From contig OX419762.1 in NCBI GenBank assembly GCA_948567375.1, forward strand, positions 27,657,465-27,721,464: a DNA stretch of 64,000 nucleotides, read 5' to 3'. A program made the position numbers and the translations under genes. Below are positions 1 to 11,999 of the stretch, one piece after another. Position 1 is the first letter of the stretch; the number at the start of each line of letters is the position of its first letter. Source of the DNA: Lunularia cruciata. Lineage: Eukaryota; Streptophyta; Marchantiopsida; Lunulariales; Lunulariaceae. The notes beneath the pieces were generated by a model that was given only the letters and a program-made list of their open reading frames with translations, searched no databases and was not told the origin of the DNA.

Positions 1-117
1 TAGCTTCTTAGATGCTTCTAAAATATTCTTATAATTCATGGCTAATTTGGCCTATTTGCTACTTTGTTAATCTTGACTAACCTGTTTGTAAACTCCCTAT
101 TGTTACAAATATATAGC
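1..117 (-). mobile_element. Partial 3' LTR of a Ty3/gypsy chromovirus relic
   Basis: The stretch resembles the end of the LTRs of the chromoviruses at 14-26 kb. It has the same order of an AGCTTCTTAGATGCTTCT-like stretch, a GCTAATTTGG block and a terminal TGTTACA. The LTR is cut by the window edge. The body of the relic follows to the right in antisense, so this is its 3' LTR. Confidence 0.6.
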
Positions 118-1930
118 CAACTTGATTGGAGTTTTAGATCATATCATTTCAAGATTGGTGCATGTAGTTATGCATCTTTCAATTCCTAAAAGGCCAATTC
201 TCATGCGGTTCCCTTCATCCACTTCTTCTTCTTGCCAAGTAGCATCATTAGAGGTTGTGTGACCTTGGGAAGTCCTTGAAAAATCAATGATAGAACCTTG
301 TCAATGCCAAAAAGCTCTTGAGTTGAGTCTGATGTTTTGGAGCACTCCATTTCTGAATGACCTTTATTTTATTTATTAACACTTGGATACCTTTTGCACT
401 TAGTGTATGCCCCTAGTTGTTTACTTTAGACTTGCCTAACTCACACATTGAGATTTTGGCATACAACTGATTTTATCATAGAATTTGGAGGACTTTTCAT
501 AGATGTTGCTTGTGCTACATCATCATAATATTTTAGACTAAGATTTCATCAAGGAAAATAATAATAAATTTATCTAAGCATGGGAAAAATATATCATTCA
601 TCAAACTCATGAAATTGGCTATTGCGTTGGTGGGGCCAAATGGCATCAAAAGTACTTAAAGTGGCCATATCTTGTTTAAAAGACAATTTTGCGTATGTCT
701 TCCTCCACAATCTTGATTTGGTTGTAACTGCTCCATAGATCAAGTTTGGTGAAATTTTTTGTCCCATTGAGTTGATCAAACAGATCATCCAGACAAGGTA
801 ATTGGTATTTTTTCTTCACCATTTGTTGATTTAAGCCTTGGTAGTCAATCCGTATGTGCATCGTACCATTCTTCTTCTTCATAAACAAAACAAGAGCCCC
901 ATATGGTGACATGTTGGGTTGGATAAACCCTTCTGTAGTATATCTTTGATTTGAGCCTTACACTCCTTCAACTCATGAGGTGATAGTTGATATGGAACCT
1001 TACAAGGAGGTGTCATCCCAAGAAGTATCTCAATTTATGATCTACTCTCCTTTCTAGTGATAATCTTGAGGGTAAATCATTCGGAAAGAAATCTTGAAAC
1101 TCATTGATCACATGTTTCAACTTCTCAAGAATTTGTCCATCAAGTTGTGCACTTTGGACCTTCTTTTATCGGATCCATGAAACATCTATCTGAATTATTG
1201 ATAGATTTTGTCCCTATGATATAAAGAAGAAGTTCTTGTCTTTGTAATTTTCTTTATCCCGTATGATCTTCCATTGGCCAGTTCTCACTATTTTCTTCCT
1301 CTAACCTACTATGGGGTTGTAGTGCTCCATCCACAATATGCCTAAGATCACATTGTAACAAGCTAACCATATCACTTGCCACTCAATTTCTTCTTGATAC
1401 TCTCCTATAGATATACAGAGTGCTACCTTTCTAGGTAATGACTCAATCCTCTTTGTCTAAGCATTAGGTAATTCTAATTTTTCATTTTCATTCTTCTCTA
1501 GTTTCATCTCCAACCTTATTGCAATAGAGTGAGACAAGAAATTCTCTATTGTTCCAAGGTCTATCAATACTCTTACTTGATTGCCTTCTAGGACTCCATT
1601 TATGACAATCAATTGTGCATTTTTCTTCCTCAACCTTTGTGCACTCATCCTCTTCCTCCCCTCACTTTTACTCTTCTCTATTGAGCCAATAAGGCCGCAA
1701 GGTACATTTAATTGTGATCTTCATCTTCCAATGTGATTTTAGCATCTTCTTCTTCAATTTGTCTTTCCATGTTGTTCAAGGTTGCTTACATGGAGGCCAA
1801 GAGCCTCTAAGAAGATGAGCACATTAATTGATGGCTATGTGCACAACTCGGCGTAATTGTAACAATAATGTTGTTATGCTTGAGCTCCTTCCTCTTGTGG
1901 GACTCCATCTCTCCTTTCTTAGCTCCACAC
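118..1930 (-). pseudogene. Chromovirus gag-pol relic with internal deletion
   Basis: Antisense reading gives, from right to left, a decayed zinc-knuckle region (about 1820-1880, only part of a CCHC motif left), a retropepsin-like segment (1457-1648, with VLIDLGT where a DSG/DTG site is expected), and reverse transcriptase (676-912, SPYGALVLFMKKKNGT, then IDYQGLNQQ and FTKLDLWSSYNQI). The end of RT is near 542-600, reading as a FLDE remnant where FLDD is usual. A chromodomain tail (DATWQEEEE) sits at about 221-250. RNase H and integrase, which should lie between RT and chromodomain, are missing: only about 300 bases separate them. Frames are broken several times, so no product is expected. The order matches the intact layout at 14-26 kb and identifies a Ty3/gypsy chromovirus, though more diverged than A and B. 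Confidence 0.75.
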
Positions 1931-2324
1931 TTAGATTAGTTGCAAGGATCCTTGTCCTATTTGGTTGGTCAAACAAGTTTGATTAAAATGAATCTTTAGG
2001 GAATCTTCTTATAGGAAGTTCAAAATGACATGGGTGAGGTACCAGTGGAACACTCTTGATGAGACAAAAGTAAGGGAAGAAGACTTTGCTTGTGTACTTG
2101 AGGAGGGGATAAGATTTCAATTTTTGAAGCCTAATTCATCCATTTAGGTCTCTTGAATTGGCTCTAAAGTTTTGAGGGTGTTTTTGGCCTCTGCACTATT
2201 AGTGGTAGGACTCTTTTCGTAGCAACTCTCACTGATCTACTTAGATCATCATATATAAAATCCTTTTAGATCTTACCAAGTCAATTTCAACATCTAGATA
2301 ATATGTCTAGCTAATGGTATTACA
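1930..2324 (-). mobile_element. Truncated reverse-oriented W-family LTR
   Basis: The reverse complement matches the W solo LTRs at 3690, 9736 and 15220. The right end is the W terminus read backwards (GGTATTACA), followed by the block corresponding to the conserved GGTTTGGTAACATCTGGA region. Towards 1960 it carries the reverse of the W phrase GTTTGACCAACCA. The left end lacks the expected TGTAAT terminus and merges into the chromovirus relic, so the copy is truncated and no target-site duplication can be shown. Confidence 0.6.
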
Positions 2325-2767
2325 CGTACACACATGTAAGCTTTCATCAATTTCATTTAGTTCAAGTAAGTCTAAATTGTAGAATTGTATTTCAATTATT
2401 CAAATACAATTCACATGCACAATTTTTGTCTTGATTTTGCAAAAAATTCACATGACACCTAACCTTCCACGTGAAAACCTTAAAACCTTACTTTGGAATA
2501 GAAAACCCCTAATGAAACCCTAGCAAAACTTGGCTATCAAAGAGGAACCATTGTGAAACCCCAACTATTAGTGATTGTAGTGAAATGATCCCACAAACCC
2601 CCAAAGGTGGATCTAATACTTGTGTTAAACCCCAAAAAACCATATAAATCATGAACTTGAGTGAGACCCTACAAAACCCATTCTTGATTTAATTGTGGGG
2701 TGAAATCTATGTAAAACCTGAGCAAAATCCTAAATTTATGGAGATTTTTTAGTAGATAAAGATTCAT

Positions 2768-5600
2768 TTGGTTCTTGCAAAATCCAAGCATGACCTATTA
2801 TTTTATGAATTTTTCCTTGAGCTTTTCAATGTTTGCAAATTTAGTAAGATTTTTAGTTTATCATGCATAGAGTCAACAAGGACATGGGATGGTGTGATAC
2901 ATGATGGTACTGTTAATGGTTGGCCTTTCACTCTCATACTTGATATGATTAGACATGACTTTGCATTGCCACTTGGGAGTGGGAGGAGGATATCTATCAC
3001 ATACTCTTTGGTGCAAGATTGGTTTCTTGTGCAAGATCCACGATGAGGAGATACTTAGCAAGACAATATTACTCCAAATGGAGCCCATTTTTCTAGATGA
3101 TGGCGGCTTTACTTGCCCCTACATGCCACCCAAAGGTGGTGCATGAGTATCTTGTGCTGATGGTAAAGTGGAAGGTAGAGAAGTCAGGGTAGAATTTTAG
3201 TGAGTGTGAGAGGATTATGATTGGGCTGAACTCATGTTGTAGGCAATTAGTGTAGAGCTTGCTTTCATGCAGAAGGTGACACTTTAGGCCCAATAGACAT
3301 AGGTACAAGCTGAAATTCATGGATGAATTCCTCACTCATGTGTTCATGGAGAATGGATTCATGGGCAAGGGAGAGGTAGACTATGATACCATACCTCACA
3401 ATCTGACATATATTGAGGATGGAGTTGATGAGAGTAAGGATGAGGAAGGTGAGTGAACATTAAGTTACTAGACATGTATTTTGAAAACATTATGTTTTGT
3501 CTATGTACCATGTACCATGTACCTCCAATAGAATACATTATGGAGTTATGAATTGGATATAAACACCACCAAATATTGTTTTTTTATAGTGTGTTTTTCA
3601 AATATTTTGATATGAATGTGAATTAAATTTGTGCATAGGTTATCATGTACATGTTTTAGAAGATCTTGTTGTTGTCATGAGAGGAGTTGTGTAATACCAT
3701 TATCTAGATAAATTATTTAGAGGTAGAAATTGACTTGGTAATATTGTTATGGATGTTCTACATGATGGTCTAAGTAGATTATATAGATGTGTCATCAAAA
3801 GAGAAATTTTACTAATACAAATGCTGAAAACACATTGAAAACTTTAGAGCCAATTTTGGAGGCCTAAATGGATGAATAATGCCTCAAAAAAAGGAAAAAT
3901 CAGCCCCCTTTGTGAAAAAGGTATTACCATTCTCCCCTCTAGTTTTTGTTGTCAAGAGCTTTCCAATGGTACTTCACTCATGCTATTATGAGCTTCTTAC
4001 ATGAAGATTTCCTAAAGATTCACTTTGATCCAACTTGTTTGACCAACCAAATAGCACAAGGATCAACATGTCAACAATCCATGCATCTAATCTAAGGTGG
4101 AGCTTGTTGACATGTCACCAATCCATGTATTTGATCCAAGGATGTAGCTACTTTTGAGTGGATCTTCTTTGCTTTATAATAAAGACCAGGTGCTCCTTTG
4201 GGGCATCAAAGTATTGAGAAATCAAACCTTGTGTTTCTTCTCTTAGGGTTTTTCTTGTCCTTGGAACATTACAAGGTGAGAGATGCATCACATGTTGATG
4301 TTACCTAGAGAGGAGGCAAGGAGTCTTCTACATTACTCAAAGAATTCTCTACATTACCTTATCAGAGGTTGCCCTTGGATAACCTTCCTTTCTCATCATT
4401 TGTATTTAAGCAAGGAGAGCTAGGAGATAATGAGGAGTTAAGAGGAGAGCTCACTTAGAGCATAGTGTGTGCAAGGAAGAGAGAGTTTGGCAAGAGTGAG
4501 GTCCATGAGAGGGAGGGAGAACCCAATTTGAGTGAGGCATGTCCTAGAGTGGAGGAGCTAGTCTCCATAAAATCCCATCTATTGGAGAGAGAGACAAGAT
4601 TACCTTAACACATAGAGACACAAAGATAATGTGTAGTTTGAAGGCTACCATTACTAGAGGTACAAGAACCTTGAGAAAGATTGAGAGCTCGGATTCTTTG
4701 AGAGGTACCACTACCACTACCTATGGTACTAGGGCTCTAAGAAAGAGAGAGTGATATAGATTTTATTTTAGATGCAAGTGCTAGAATGGCTGATTGTATT
4801 GAGAGAGTGAGTTCTTTTTAGATTAGAGAGTTTATTCCTTGCTTGATTTATACTTATGACATGAAAAGTAAGATTTTAGTCTTGGATATAGGTTGTTTGG
4901 TAGATATCATGTGGGATAGTAGTAATCTATGTGACTAGTGGTCTTTGTTGTGGAGCAGGATGGATGGGTCTCCTATAGAGCAAGGAGTACTTTTAGATAT
5001 ATCCCTTATCTTAGAGTTAGATATCTCATGGAGTTTTGTGTCACATATTTTGAGACTATCATTTAGACCAATAGCACAAGACAAGATTGCAAGCATTTAT
5101 TGAGGGAAATGTGGAGCTAAGGTTTCTTACCTAAGTGTGTATACATAGGTGCATGCCTCATGTTGGTGTTTGATGATATGGATGGGTACAAGGACCGGTA
5201 TTGGAGTTACATCCATAGACCTTTATAGTGCATTTACAACTATGGGTTTGTCTTTGCAAGATATATTGATAGTGGATAGTGCATTCCTACCTTATTGTAG
5301 GAACCACTTTCTTGATACTATTCATCCTCCATTGTTTACTCCCTTTTAGACTAGTGTAGGAGATGTAGGAGATTCACATCCATCTTCATGTGACTCCTTG
5401 ATAGCTCCTCTTAATAGATTTAGAGTATATATGGGATCTACTATTGGGTTCCTTGTGGATGAGTGGACTTCAAGTCATCTACTACAATATAATATGGATC
5501 CTTATGAGGATATAGCCTTTGATTTTTAGGAGTGCCCTATGCATGATGGGAAGTGAGATCTTCTTTGGAGATACATGCCATCATATATTACTAGAATTTT
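2768..5600 (+). pseudogene. Family U copy 1: uncharacterised repeat-borne ORF, split by a solo LTR
   Basis: I do not recognise this protein family. The open part at 2768-3046 ends in LVQDWFLVQDPR. A frame change leads to RRYLARQYYSKW (about 3040-3085), and a later segment (about 3300-3455) reads FLTHVFMENGFMGKGEVDYD and then an acidic tail. A solo LTR (3690-4273) interrupts the copy. Beyond it comes a region rich in GAG/AGA codons and then a DILIVDSAF block near 5255-5285. The same blocks occur in the same order in the minus-strand copies at 13.1-27.5 kb and 52.3-54.8 kb, which is the main evidence that this was once coding. In general layout it recalls the ORFs that plant annotations call putative plant transposon protein, but that is only an impression. 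Stops and frameshifts make it a relic. Confidence 0.55.
3690..4273 (+). mobile_element. Solo LTR, family W copy 1 (TSD AGTTG/AGGTG)
   Basis: The element begins TGTAATACC and ends ATTACA, and is flanked by AGTTG (3685-3689) and AGGTG (4274-4278), a 5-base target-site duplication with one mismatch. Near its 3' part is a TATA-like TTATAATAAAG, followed by the family phrase GGTGCTCCTTTGGGGCATC. There is no internal retrotransposon sequence, so it is a solo LTR left by recombination between two LTRs. Its length of 584 bases is close to the 588 bases of the copy at 9736. Confidence 0.75.
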
Positions 5601-5830
5601 TATTAGATGCATGGATGCCGTATTAAAGTGTATCAAATTAGAGCAGTTCCCACCAAAGATAGAGATGGAGGTTATGGACACCATAGTTCCTCCTTTGGCT
5701 TCTAGTGACCCTCAAACCTCATAGTACCATTGACACTCCCAATGATGATGGATCCATTTTTCATGAGGGTACCATTGACATTATTATGAGGGAGATGACA
5801 TGATTATATGAGTTTATGCTTTATGATAGA

Positions 5831-5833
<3 letters not shown>

Positions 5834-5893
<60 letters not shown>
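5834..5893. repeat. (TA)n microsatellite
   Basis: About 30 uninterrupted AT dinucleotides, followed by a shorter imperfect tail (ATGTATATATGTATATTTTA). It lies just beyond the end of family U copy 1. Confidence 0.98.
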
Positions 5894-5895
<2 letters not shown>

Positions 5896-5899
5896 CATG

Positions 5900-7400
5900 T
5901 ATATATGTATATTTTATTTGATTGAGTTCCTTTGATTTGATGTACATTGTCTTTATTAACTCATGACCTTGTGTTCTTAATTTTCTTCTTTGCATTTTCT
6001 CGTGTGATGTGCCTTCTATTTTTTAAATGTTTATATGTTTGATGTATGACACAATTATATGTCTCTCACAATTATATGTCTCATGAAACATGACACTCAC
6101 ACATGCCATGCAAAATCCACAGAACACCCACACATGTCATGCAAAACCTCCACAACACTATAGCAAAAACTAACATCTTCTTTGAAACTAGAGCCAAAAC
6201 CAAAGTGAAAGCACTCTTTCCCAATCAAACCTAAGCAATCGCTTAGCAAAACTCTGATTACCTTGTGAAACTTGCACAAGCACCGGATAAGATCCACTTT
6301 TCAATAAGCAAGACCCATGCAAAATTGTCACAAAACCACACCGTCACCCCTCTACCTCCCACAACACATAACCAATGGTTTTCAAGACATGACTGAGGAT
6401 GGCACATAACCTTTATTTTTTCCAAAATGAGATTCATAATTGCACAAACCTCCACTTCTCAATGCATTTGTAGCAAGATAAGAGAGACATAGAAAAAAAG
6501 CAACTTTTGTATGTAAAGTAATGGAGTGTAAACACACTATTTACAACAGCAAGTCACTCTTTTACACTAATCACAGGCACTTGCAATACAAGGAATAAGG
6601 AAAGGAAACATCACTAGCACTTGAGTTGGAAGGAAACATCATTAGTACTTGAGCTGCAAGTCACTCATTTACATTGAGTTGTAATTACATGAATTGCTAT
6701 CACTTGAGCATCCATGAATGTATTTGGCCTAGTGCATTTAGTATCATTATTGTAACTCTCCAATGATGTACTATATATATCTGATGTAGTGTTTGCATTG
6801 GATATGATACTCATTATGCTTTTTGATTTCTTTAGGTGTCTTCCACACTTTTGCTAATTCTCAAATAATAGCACGAAACCTCTTGGATTTTGAGGTATTT
6901 CCTTTAATTCTCTTCCTCTCTAACTTGGAGAATAAAGATCACTTTTCCACTTCACCTTTAAGTCATAACTTCTCTATCTTGGCAACCTTTTGTGATTCAA
7001 TTTTAGTAGGTTTACATCTCTCTTTGGCTTAAGCTGAATCGCTCCTCAATTTGGTCATATTTAAAAGATCATATGCAAAAGCCAAAACAAAGGTGTCTTT
7101 GTTCTTGCTCTTATCATACTTATATAATATCATTTACATATCTCATGCATATATAATTTAATGGGATCATGATTCCTCATTTTTTGAACGGTTTCTATTC
7201 TCATTTCCCAATATATCCCTATTAAGCTTATGAAAGTTTATTTAGAAAGTTTATTTAGCAGATAAGATTGATTATTTGACATTTCAGAAATGAATTACGT
7301 CCATCCTTGTGAAATGGTTTGCAAAACATTAGTGCCATGACCTTTTAAATTTGTGGTTGGTCTATATTCTTGGTTTTGCTGAAGAAAAGAGAACTTTGGA
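5900..7400. other. AT-rich intergenic DNA, no gene seen
   Basis: There are only short ORFs without recognisable motifs. The phrase CACACATGCCATGCAAAA is repeated in diverged form at 6090-6145, and GGAAACATCA-type phrases recur at 6600-6650. I see no gene. Confidence 0.6.
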
Positions 7401-9735
7401 TCTCTTAAATCCAATAAAATATATCGTATAGGAGAAACTGAACTTCATCATGCTCCAAAAATCTTTCACTGAATCCAACACTTACTGGCTGAAGGAAGAA
7501 TTATAAAAATTACTCCGAGATCGTGTTATTTACCATGGTAAATTTATTGTGAAGAAGGCGCACAGAGGAATGTCGAAAAGACCACTTTGTCCACAGGATG
7601 CACTTATTGAAAAATTGATGCTTTAGGGGACAATCGGTATATCTCAGGTATCGAGAGTACGAGGACATTCTTTCCTTTCGGTCATCCATGTGGGTCCCAC
7701 CTGTCAGTTTGCAGATTGACAGTTTGACAGATTGACGTGCTGGTACGAGCTATATTCGGTCCGTAACAGAGGCATCCGTAAGTTCACGCCGTCGCTTGCT
7801 TTGTCCGTGGGGTAATATGATTAAGAGGACAATTCTTTTGTCCTGTGGAAATTGTTTCTGTCCCTTCAATTTGTTTGAAAGTCGTGTTGTGTCATGGTCT
7901 GAAATTATTGTCCTGTAGGGCTCTGGTTCTGATTAATTAATCCCACCACTTTGCATGACATCTTTGTGACGGCAGAAAAGGTCCGACAAACCTCACGAAT
8001 CCTCACGTCATGCTTAAAATTCAAGGCAAAAATGCAATCCATAATATATAAAAATAAATAAATAAACGAATCAATAAATAACTTACATTAGAAAGAAATT
8101 CAAAGGGAGACGGATATCGGTACTTCAGGGGCGAAAGTTAAGGCTAAAGCTGTTGAAGAATGTGAATGCATCTACACGATGACATGAATATTTAGAAGAA
8201 ATAAGAATACCACGAATTTGCACTCTAATCTTTTGAAATGGATTGTTGTGAACATTTTGAGTTTGAGTGTACTTATGCAATTCACTCACTTGCTGAGTGA
8301 AGTATCGAGTTCAATGATAGATCTAACATCAGAGTTTCTTGGTCACGAGGAGATAAAATAAAATAGAATAAATGTTTCGTTTTGTTATAGATGCTAAATT
8401 GAACCTTATAATTATCGCTATGGAGACAGGTCGGTGACGGATCTGGTCGCTAATTTTGTGCTGTTAGAGCAGCACACACTCATGAGTCAGAAAAGGTAAC
8501 AGTCAGAAAGAGACAATCACACCAACTTAATATTTATTTATAAGTTTTATGAAACTCTGGAGTAGATAGATAGAAAGAAGCAAGAGTGATAACGTAAATT
8601 CTCTTCCATCTACCCTTCGTACAAGAACTAAGGTTGATCAATATGTGGTGTCTTTCATGACACCACAAATGCTTCCATACTGTACCTCTGCTAACCCTGT
8701 CATATATATTTGGCTGCGGATTTTCTTGTCCTTCTTTGATCATCACTGTCTTATTCCTTTGAAACAAGCGCAATTCCACTTAACCAAAACGTACAAATCT
8801 TCCTTTCTCTTTACATATTCAGGTAATCCTGCAACAGTCTACGAACAATTTTGGATTACCTCTTCATCTTTGTCATCGAGACTCACCGACACTGAAAAAG
8901 AACGTCGTCACAAACTTATCCTTCGATTGATTAAGGCACCAATCTCCATATAAACTGGAGAACTAAAGAGTGTCTTTTGACGGCACAGTGCTTAACATAA
9001 GTAGATTGCTAATCACGGTACTTTGCTCTTGTTTCCACACATTCTCCTCCTTGGAGAGTGGTATACTAGATAATCTATGTGTTGGAAATGCGTACAATGC
9101 ATATGGACATAATCTAAGCTTCTAATCAGCCGGTCCAGTACTACATTAAGGAGGTTCAAAGGGGAACTTTGTGAATTGCTTACAGGACCTGACACTTTGC
9201 CGTGAACTTGAAGGCCATGGCCTTTAAAGGAAAAAGATGACAACAAGGAATAGGCTGGATCATGTTGTTATGGTTCCAGCTGAATTTATGGGTCACATAT
9301 GGGCAAGTTTAAGGGGCCGTTAGAAATGGTTCATGGGTAGGATTAGTGATATATTGCTTGTCTCATTACCTCGACTAATATGGATTTAATTTATGGGTAG
9401 GGCTGTGGAGGAGTAACAAGTTCCCCCGCTTCAAGGGAACTAGCATCAAAGTGGGGTAGCTCTTATGATTGCAAGTTTGAAAATCTGGAAAGGTGGGGCA
9501 GTCCATGTGGTCACAAGTTTGAAATTCTGAAGAGGTTGGACGTACAAAATTGTTGAAGAACCTGAGATACTTAATTTCTTTCATCCCAAACATTGACAAA
9601 TACAATAGAGAGTGCAAACAATTGCACTAAATCTTGGATGTTTTGCTTTGGTTTGGTGCACCAATAGGAAAGGGGATAGAAATCAATTTAGAAGCACCAT
9701 CAATGAAAATAAAGGAGCAGATTTTTGGAGCCAAC
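7400..9735. other. Low-copy, GC-richer island without a recognisable gene
   Basis: Base composition changes at about 7.4 kb to CpG-containing, less repetitive DNA, much like that around the DUF707 gene. A small internal repeat of CAGATTGACAGTTTGACAGA type lies at about 7710-7735. The longest plus-strand ORF (8645-8953, 102 residues) overlaps an antisense ORF and matches no family I know. It could be an old gene relic or a regulatory island. Confidence 0.4.
8645..8953 (+). CDS. Unrecognised small ORF (102 aa), doubtful
   Basis: Not recognised. The ORF starts with MVSFMTPQMLPYC, has a mildly hydrophobic stretch (VIYIWLRIFLSFF) at about residues 19-31, and ends with a charged segment (DTEKERRHKLILRLIKAP). 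An overlapping antisense ORF of 81 codons (8534-8779) shows that open frames here can arise by chance. No splice-linked neighbour exon is evident. It is listed only because the surrounding DNA is low-copy and not obviously transposon-derived. Confidence 0.15.
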   Translation: MVSFMTPQMLPYCTSANPVIYIWLRIFLSFFDHHCLIPLKQAQFHLTKTYKSSFLFTYSGNPATVYEQFWITSSSLSSRLTDTEKERRHKLILRLIKAPISI

Positions 9736-10323
9736 TGTAATACCAATAAGTAGACATGCCATCTGGAGGTGAAAATTGGCTTGGTAACATCTGGAAGGAT
9801 GTTATGTATGATGGGCTAGGTAGATCAGATAGAGGTGTTACCAAAAGAGTATTTTTTACTAATAGTGCAGGAGTAAAAAATAGCCTGGAAACTTCAAAGC
9901 CAATTTTTGAGACCTCACGGATGAATTAGACCTAAAAAACATGCAGATTCCCCCCTCCCTCAATGGAAAATAGGCTGGCCTTCCCTTCCCAAAGTTTGTC
10001 TCATCAAGAGCTTTCCAATGATACCTCATCCATGCAATTCAGAGATTCCTATAGGAAGATTCCCTAAAGATTCCTTTTGGTCAAAGATGGTTTGACCAAC
10101 CAGATAGGATCAACATGTCACCAATGCATGCAACTAATCAGAGGGTAGAGATTGCTGACATGTCAAAAATCCATCTATGTGATCCAATGGTAGAGCTTCC
10201 TTCGGGAGAGTCTCCTTTGCTATATAATACAATCAAGGCTCCTTTGTGGCATCAGAGATTGAGTCCAGAGCTTTGTGTTTCTCCTATATTTCTCTTAAAG
10301 TCTCCTATCCTCAGAAGATTACA
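9736..10323 (+). mobile_element. Solo LTR, family W copy 2 (TSD CCAAC)
   Basis: It starts TGTAATACC, ends ATTACA and is bounded by a perfect 5-base direct repeat CCAAC (9731-9735 and 10324-10328). A TATATAATAC box lies at about 10231, in the same relative place as in the other W copies. The 588-base length and TG...CA ends with a 5-base duplication are standard for an LTR retrotransposon. No internal domain is present. It sits at the left edge of family V copy 1. Confidence 0.88.
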
Positions 10324-10329
10324 CCAACT

Positions 10330-11960
10330 TTGAGTTTTTGATTTTGGAGTAATGAAGATTGTTAAAGTGATCAGTGTAGGTACTCCTCTTGCTCTGTCAA
10401 TCTTGGCAATAGCTGTCAATCTTGGCAATAGCCAGTCCAGTTACTCTATCTACTCGACCTCATGTGGCAGGAAAATGCTTGCTAGTCTCCCCTATTTATG
10501 CCTCCTCTACAATAGATTTTCATTCTCTTATCTCTCTAGCCAATCTGAGTGATACTCCATTTCTTGTGCCATTACCATTCACGAGTTTCCAAGATTTGCT
10601 AAGAATGGTATGTCAAACCACTTCCACCCCTCTATGTCTAGGACTCCTTCCCCTCCCACTCCCACGCTTATGATTTCTAAGATTCCTTTCACCCCCATGA
10701 ATGAATTTGATGACCAATGCAAGACATTAGGTACTACCACTTCACATAATGCAAAAAGTGCGGAAGATCTATCCAATGATAGATTTAGAATGATCAACCA
10801 TCATTTTGCAAAGATTCTTGACTATTTTCATTTTCTTCATATTTTTGAAGGAAGGGAGCGGGGGGAGGGAGGGAGGAGAGCCTTGCAAAAAGCCAATGTA
10901 GAAGAGCACTATATTTAGCATGATGGCCACCTTTCTAGTGAAATTTTGGAGCGGTTTCCACAAGAGTATGAATGGAATTTGGTTCAAGAAGATTGGCAAC
11001 AATATATGGCTTCCTACAAGTTGGCCCAAGATGTCAAAGATAAGAGCACATGGGAAGGTTTAACCAAGAGTGTGTTGAAAAAGGGTTGGAAAACCATAGA
11101 TTGAATCATTGTGCACTCATTTTCATTGCACAAATGCAATGTTTGGAGGTAGAGCAAACATTTCTCCTCCTAACCTAGTTAGTTTGGTCTAGGTGACAAA
11201 ATGAATATTATTAAGTTGAATGACAATGGTGAGGAAAATGAGTCAAAAGCACACCATGAAGAAAATATAGAGGGTGTAGAGTACATTAAGGGAAGATACT
11301 ATGAGGTTTGAAACCACCCAATTTGATTCTATCTCCTACACACTAGGGATAGATTTATTTGATTTCACATTTCGAGCATCCAAGTGTATAATATATGTAT
11401 AAATAATATGCCCAAGATGCAAGAGGTGCAAGAGGAGGGTAGCATATCACCACCTTCTCATTATGTGTTGAGTATACGTGAGGATAGTGCAATGGAGGAT
11501 GTGCAAGGAAGAGGAGAGAAACCAAGAGGATGCAAAGGTGAGTCTCAAAAGAAGAAGAAGGTGCTTAGAGTGAATTCAAAGTCTTCTTTGGTCTCTAATT
11601 TCTCCCAATTTCTAATTTCAAGACATTACTGTCCATATGAAATTGAGGTTGAATCTTTGGAAGTTAGAGAGAGACTTAGATAAAACCCAAGAAGGTGGCT
11701 AAGATGGAGAAGCACCAATCCAAAGTGGAGGTAGAGAGAATCATCCAATCAAAAAATGTAGAATCCAAGAAGATGGTCCTCAATTTAAAACATAAAGAAA
11801 AATGGGAGAAACTTTGACTCAAGGAAAGAAAGGTCAAAGCAAAGCAAGTAGAGTGTATAACCTTAAAACTAGCTAGAGCTAGAAAGTCATTAAATGAAAG
11901 CAAAGAGATAATGAGTACTTTTTTGGAGATGTATTCTCTTTATAATTCTACCCATAGTTC
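10330..11960 (+). pseudogene. Family V copy 1: uncharacterised repeat-borne ORF
   Basis: Not recognised. The segment at 10610-10918 contains DRFRMINHHFAKILDYFHFL. The copy at about 50.4 kb has the corresponding DRLRMITHHYSQILDYLKDL in the same orientation, so the block was probably coding. Downstream, 11384-11683 is open and rich in Glu, Lys and Ser, including KKKKVLRVNSKS. A long charged AAG/GAG-rich stretch at 11690-11930 parallels the charged end of copy 2 (51.25-51.47 kb) and suggests a coiled coil. Stops separate the blocks. The protein could be a retroelement gag-like or accessory ORF, but nothing decisive is visible. Confidence 0.45.
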
Positions 11961-11999
11961 ATCCCAAGATAACAAATTCAAACTCCTTGTAAAGTGTGT

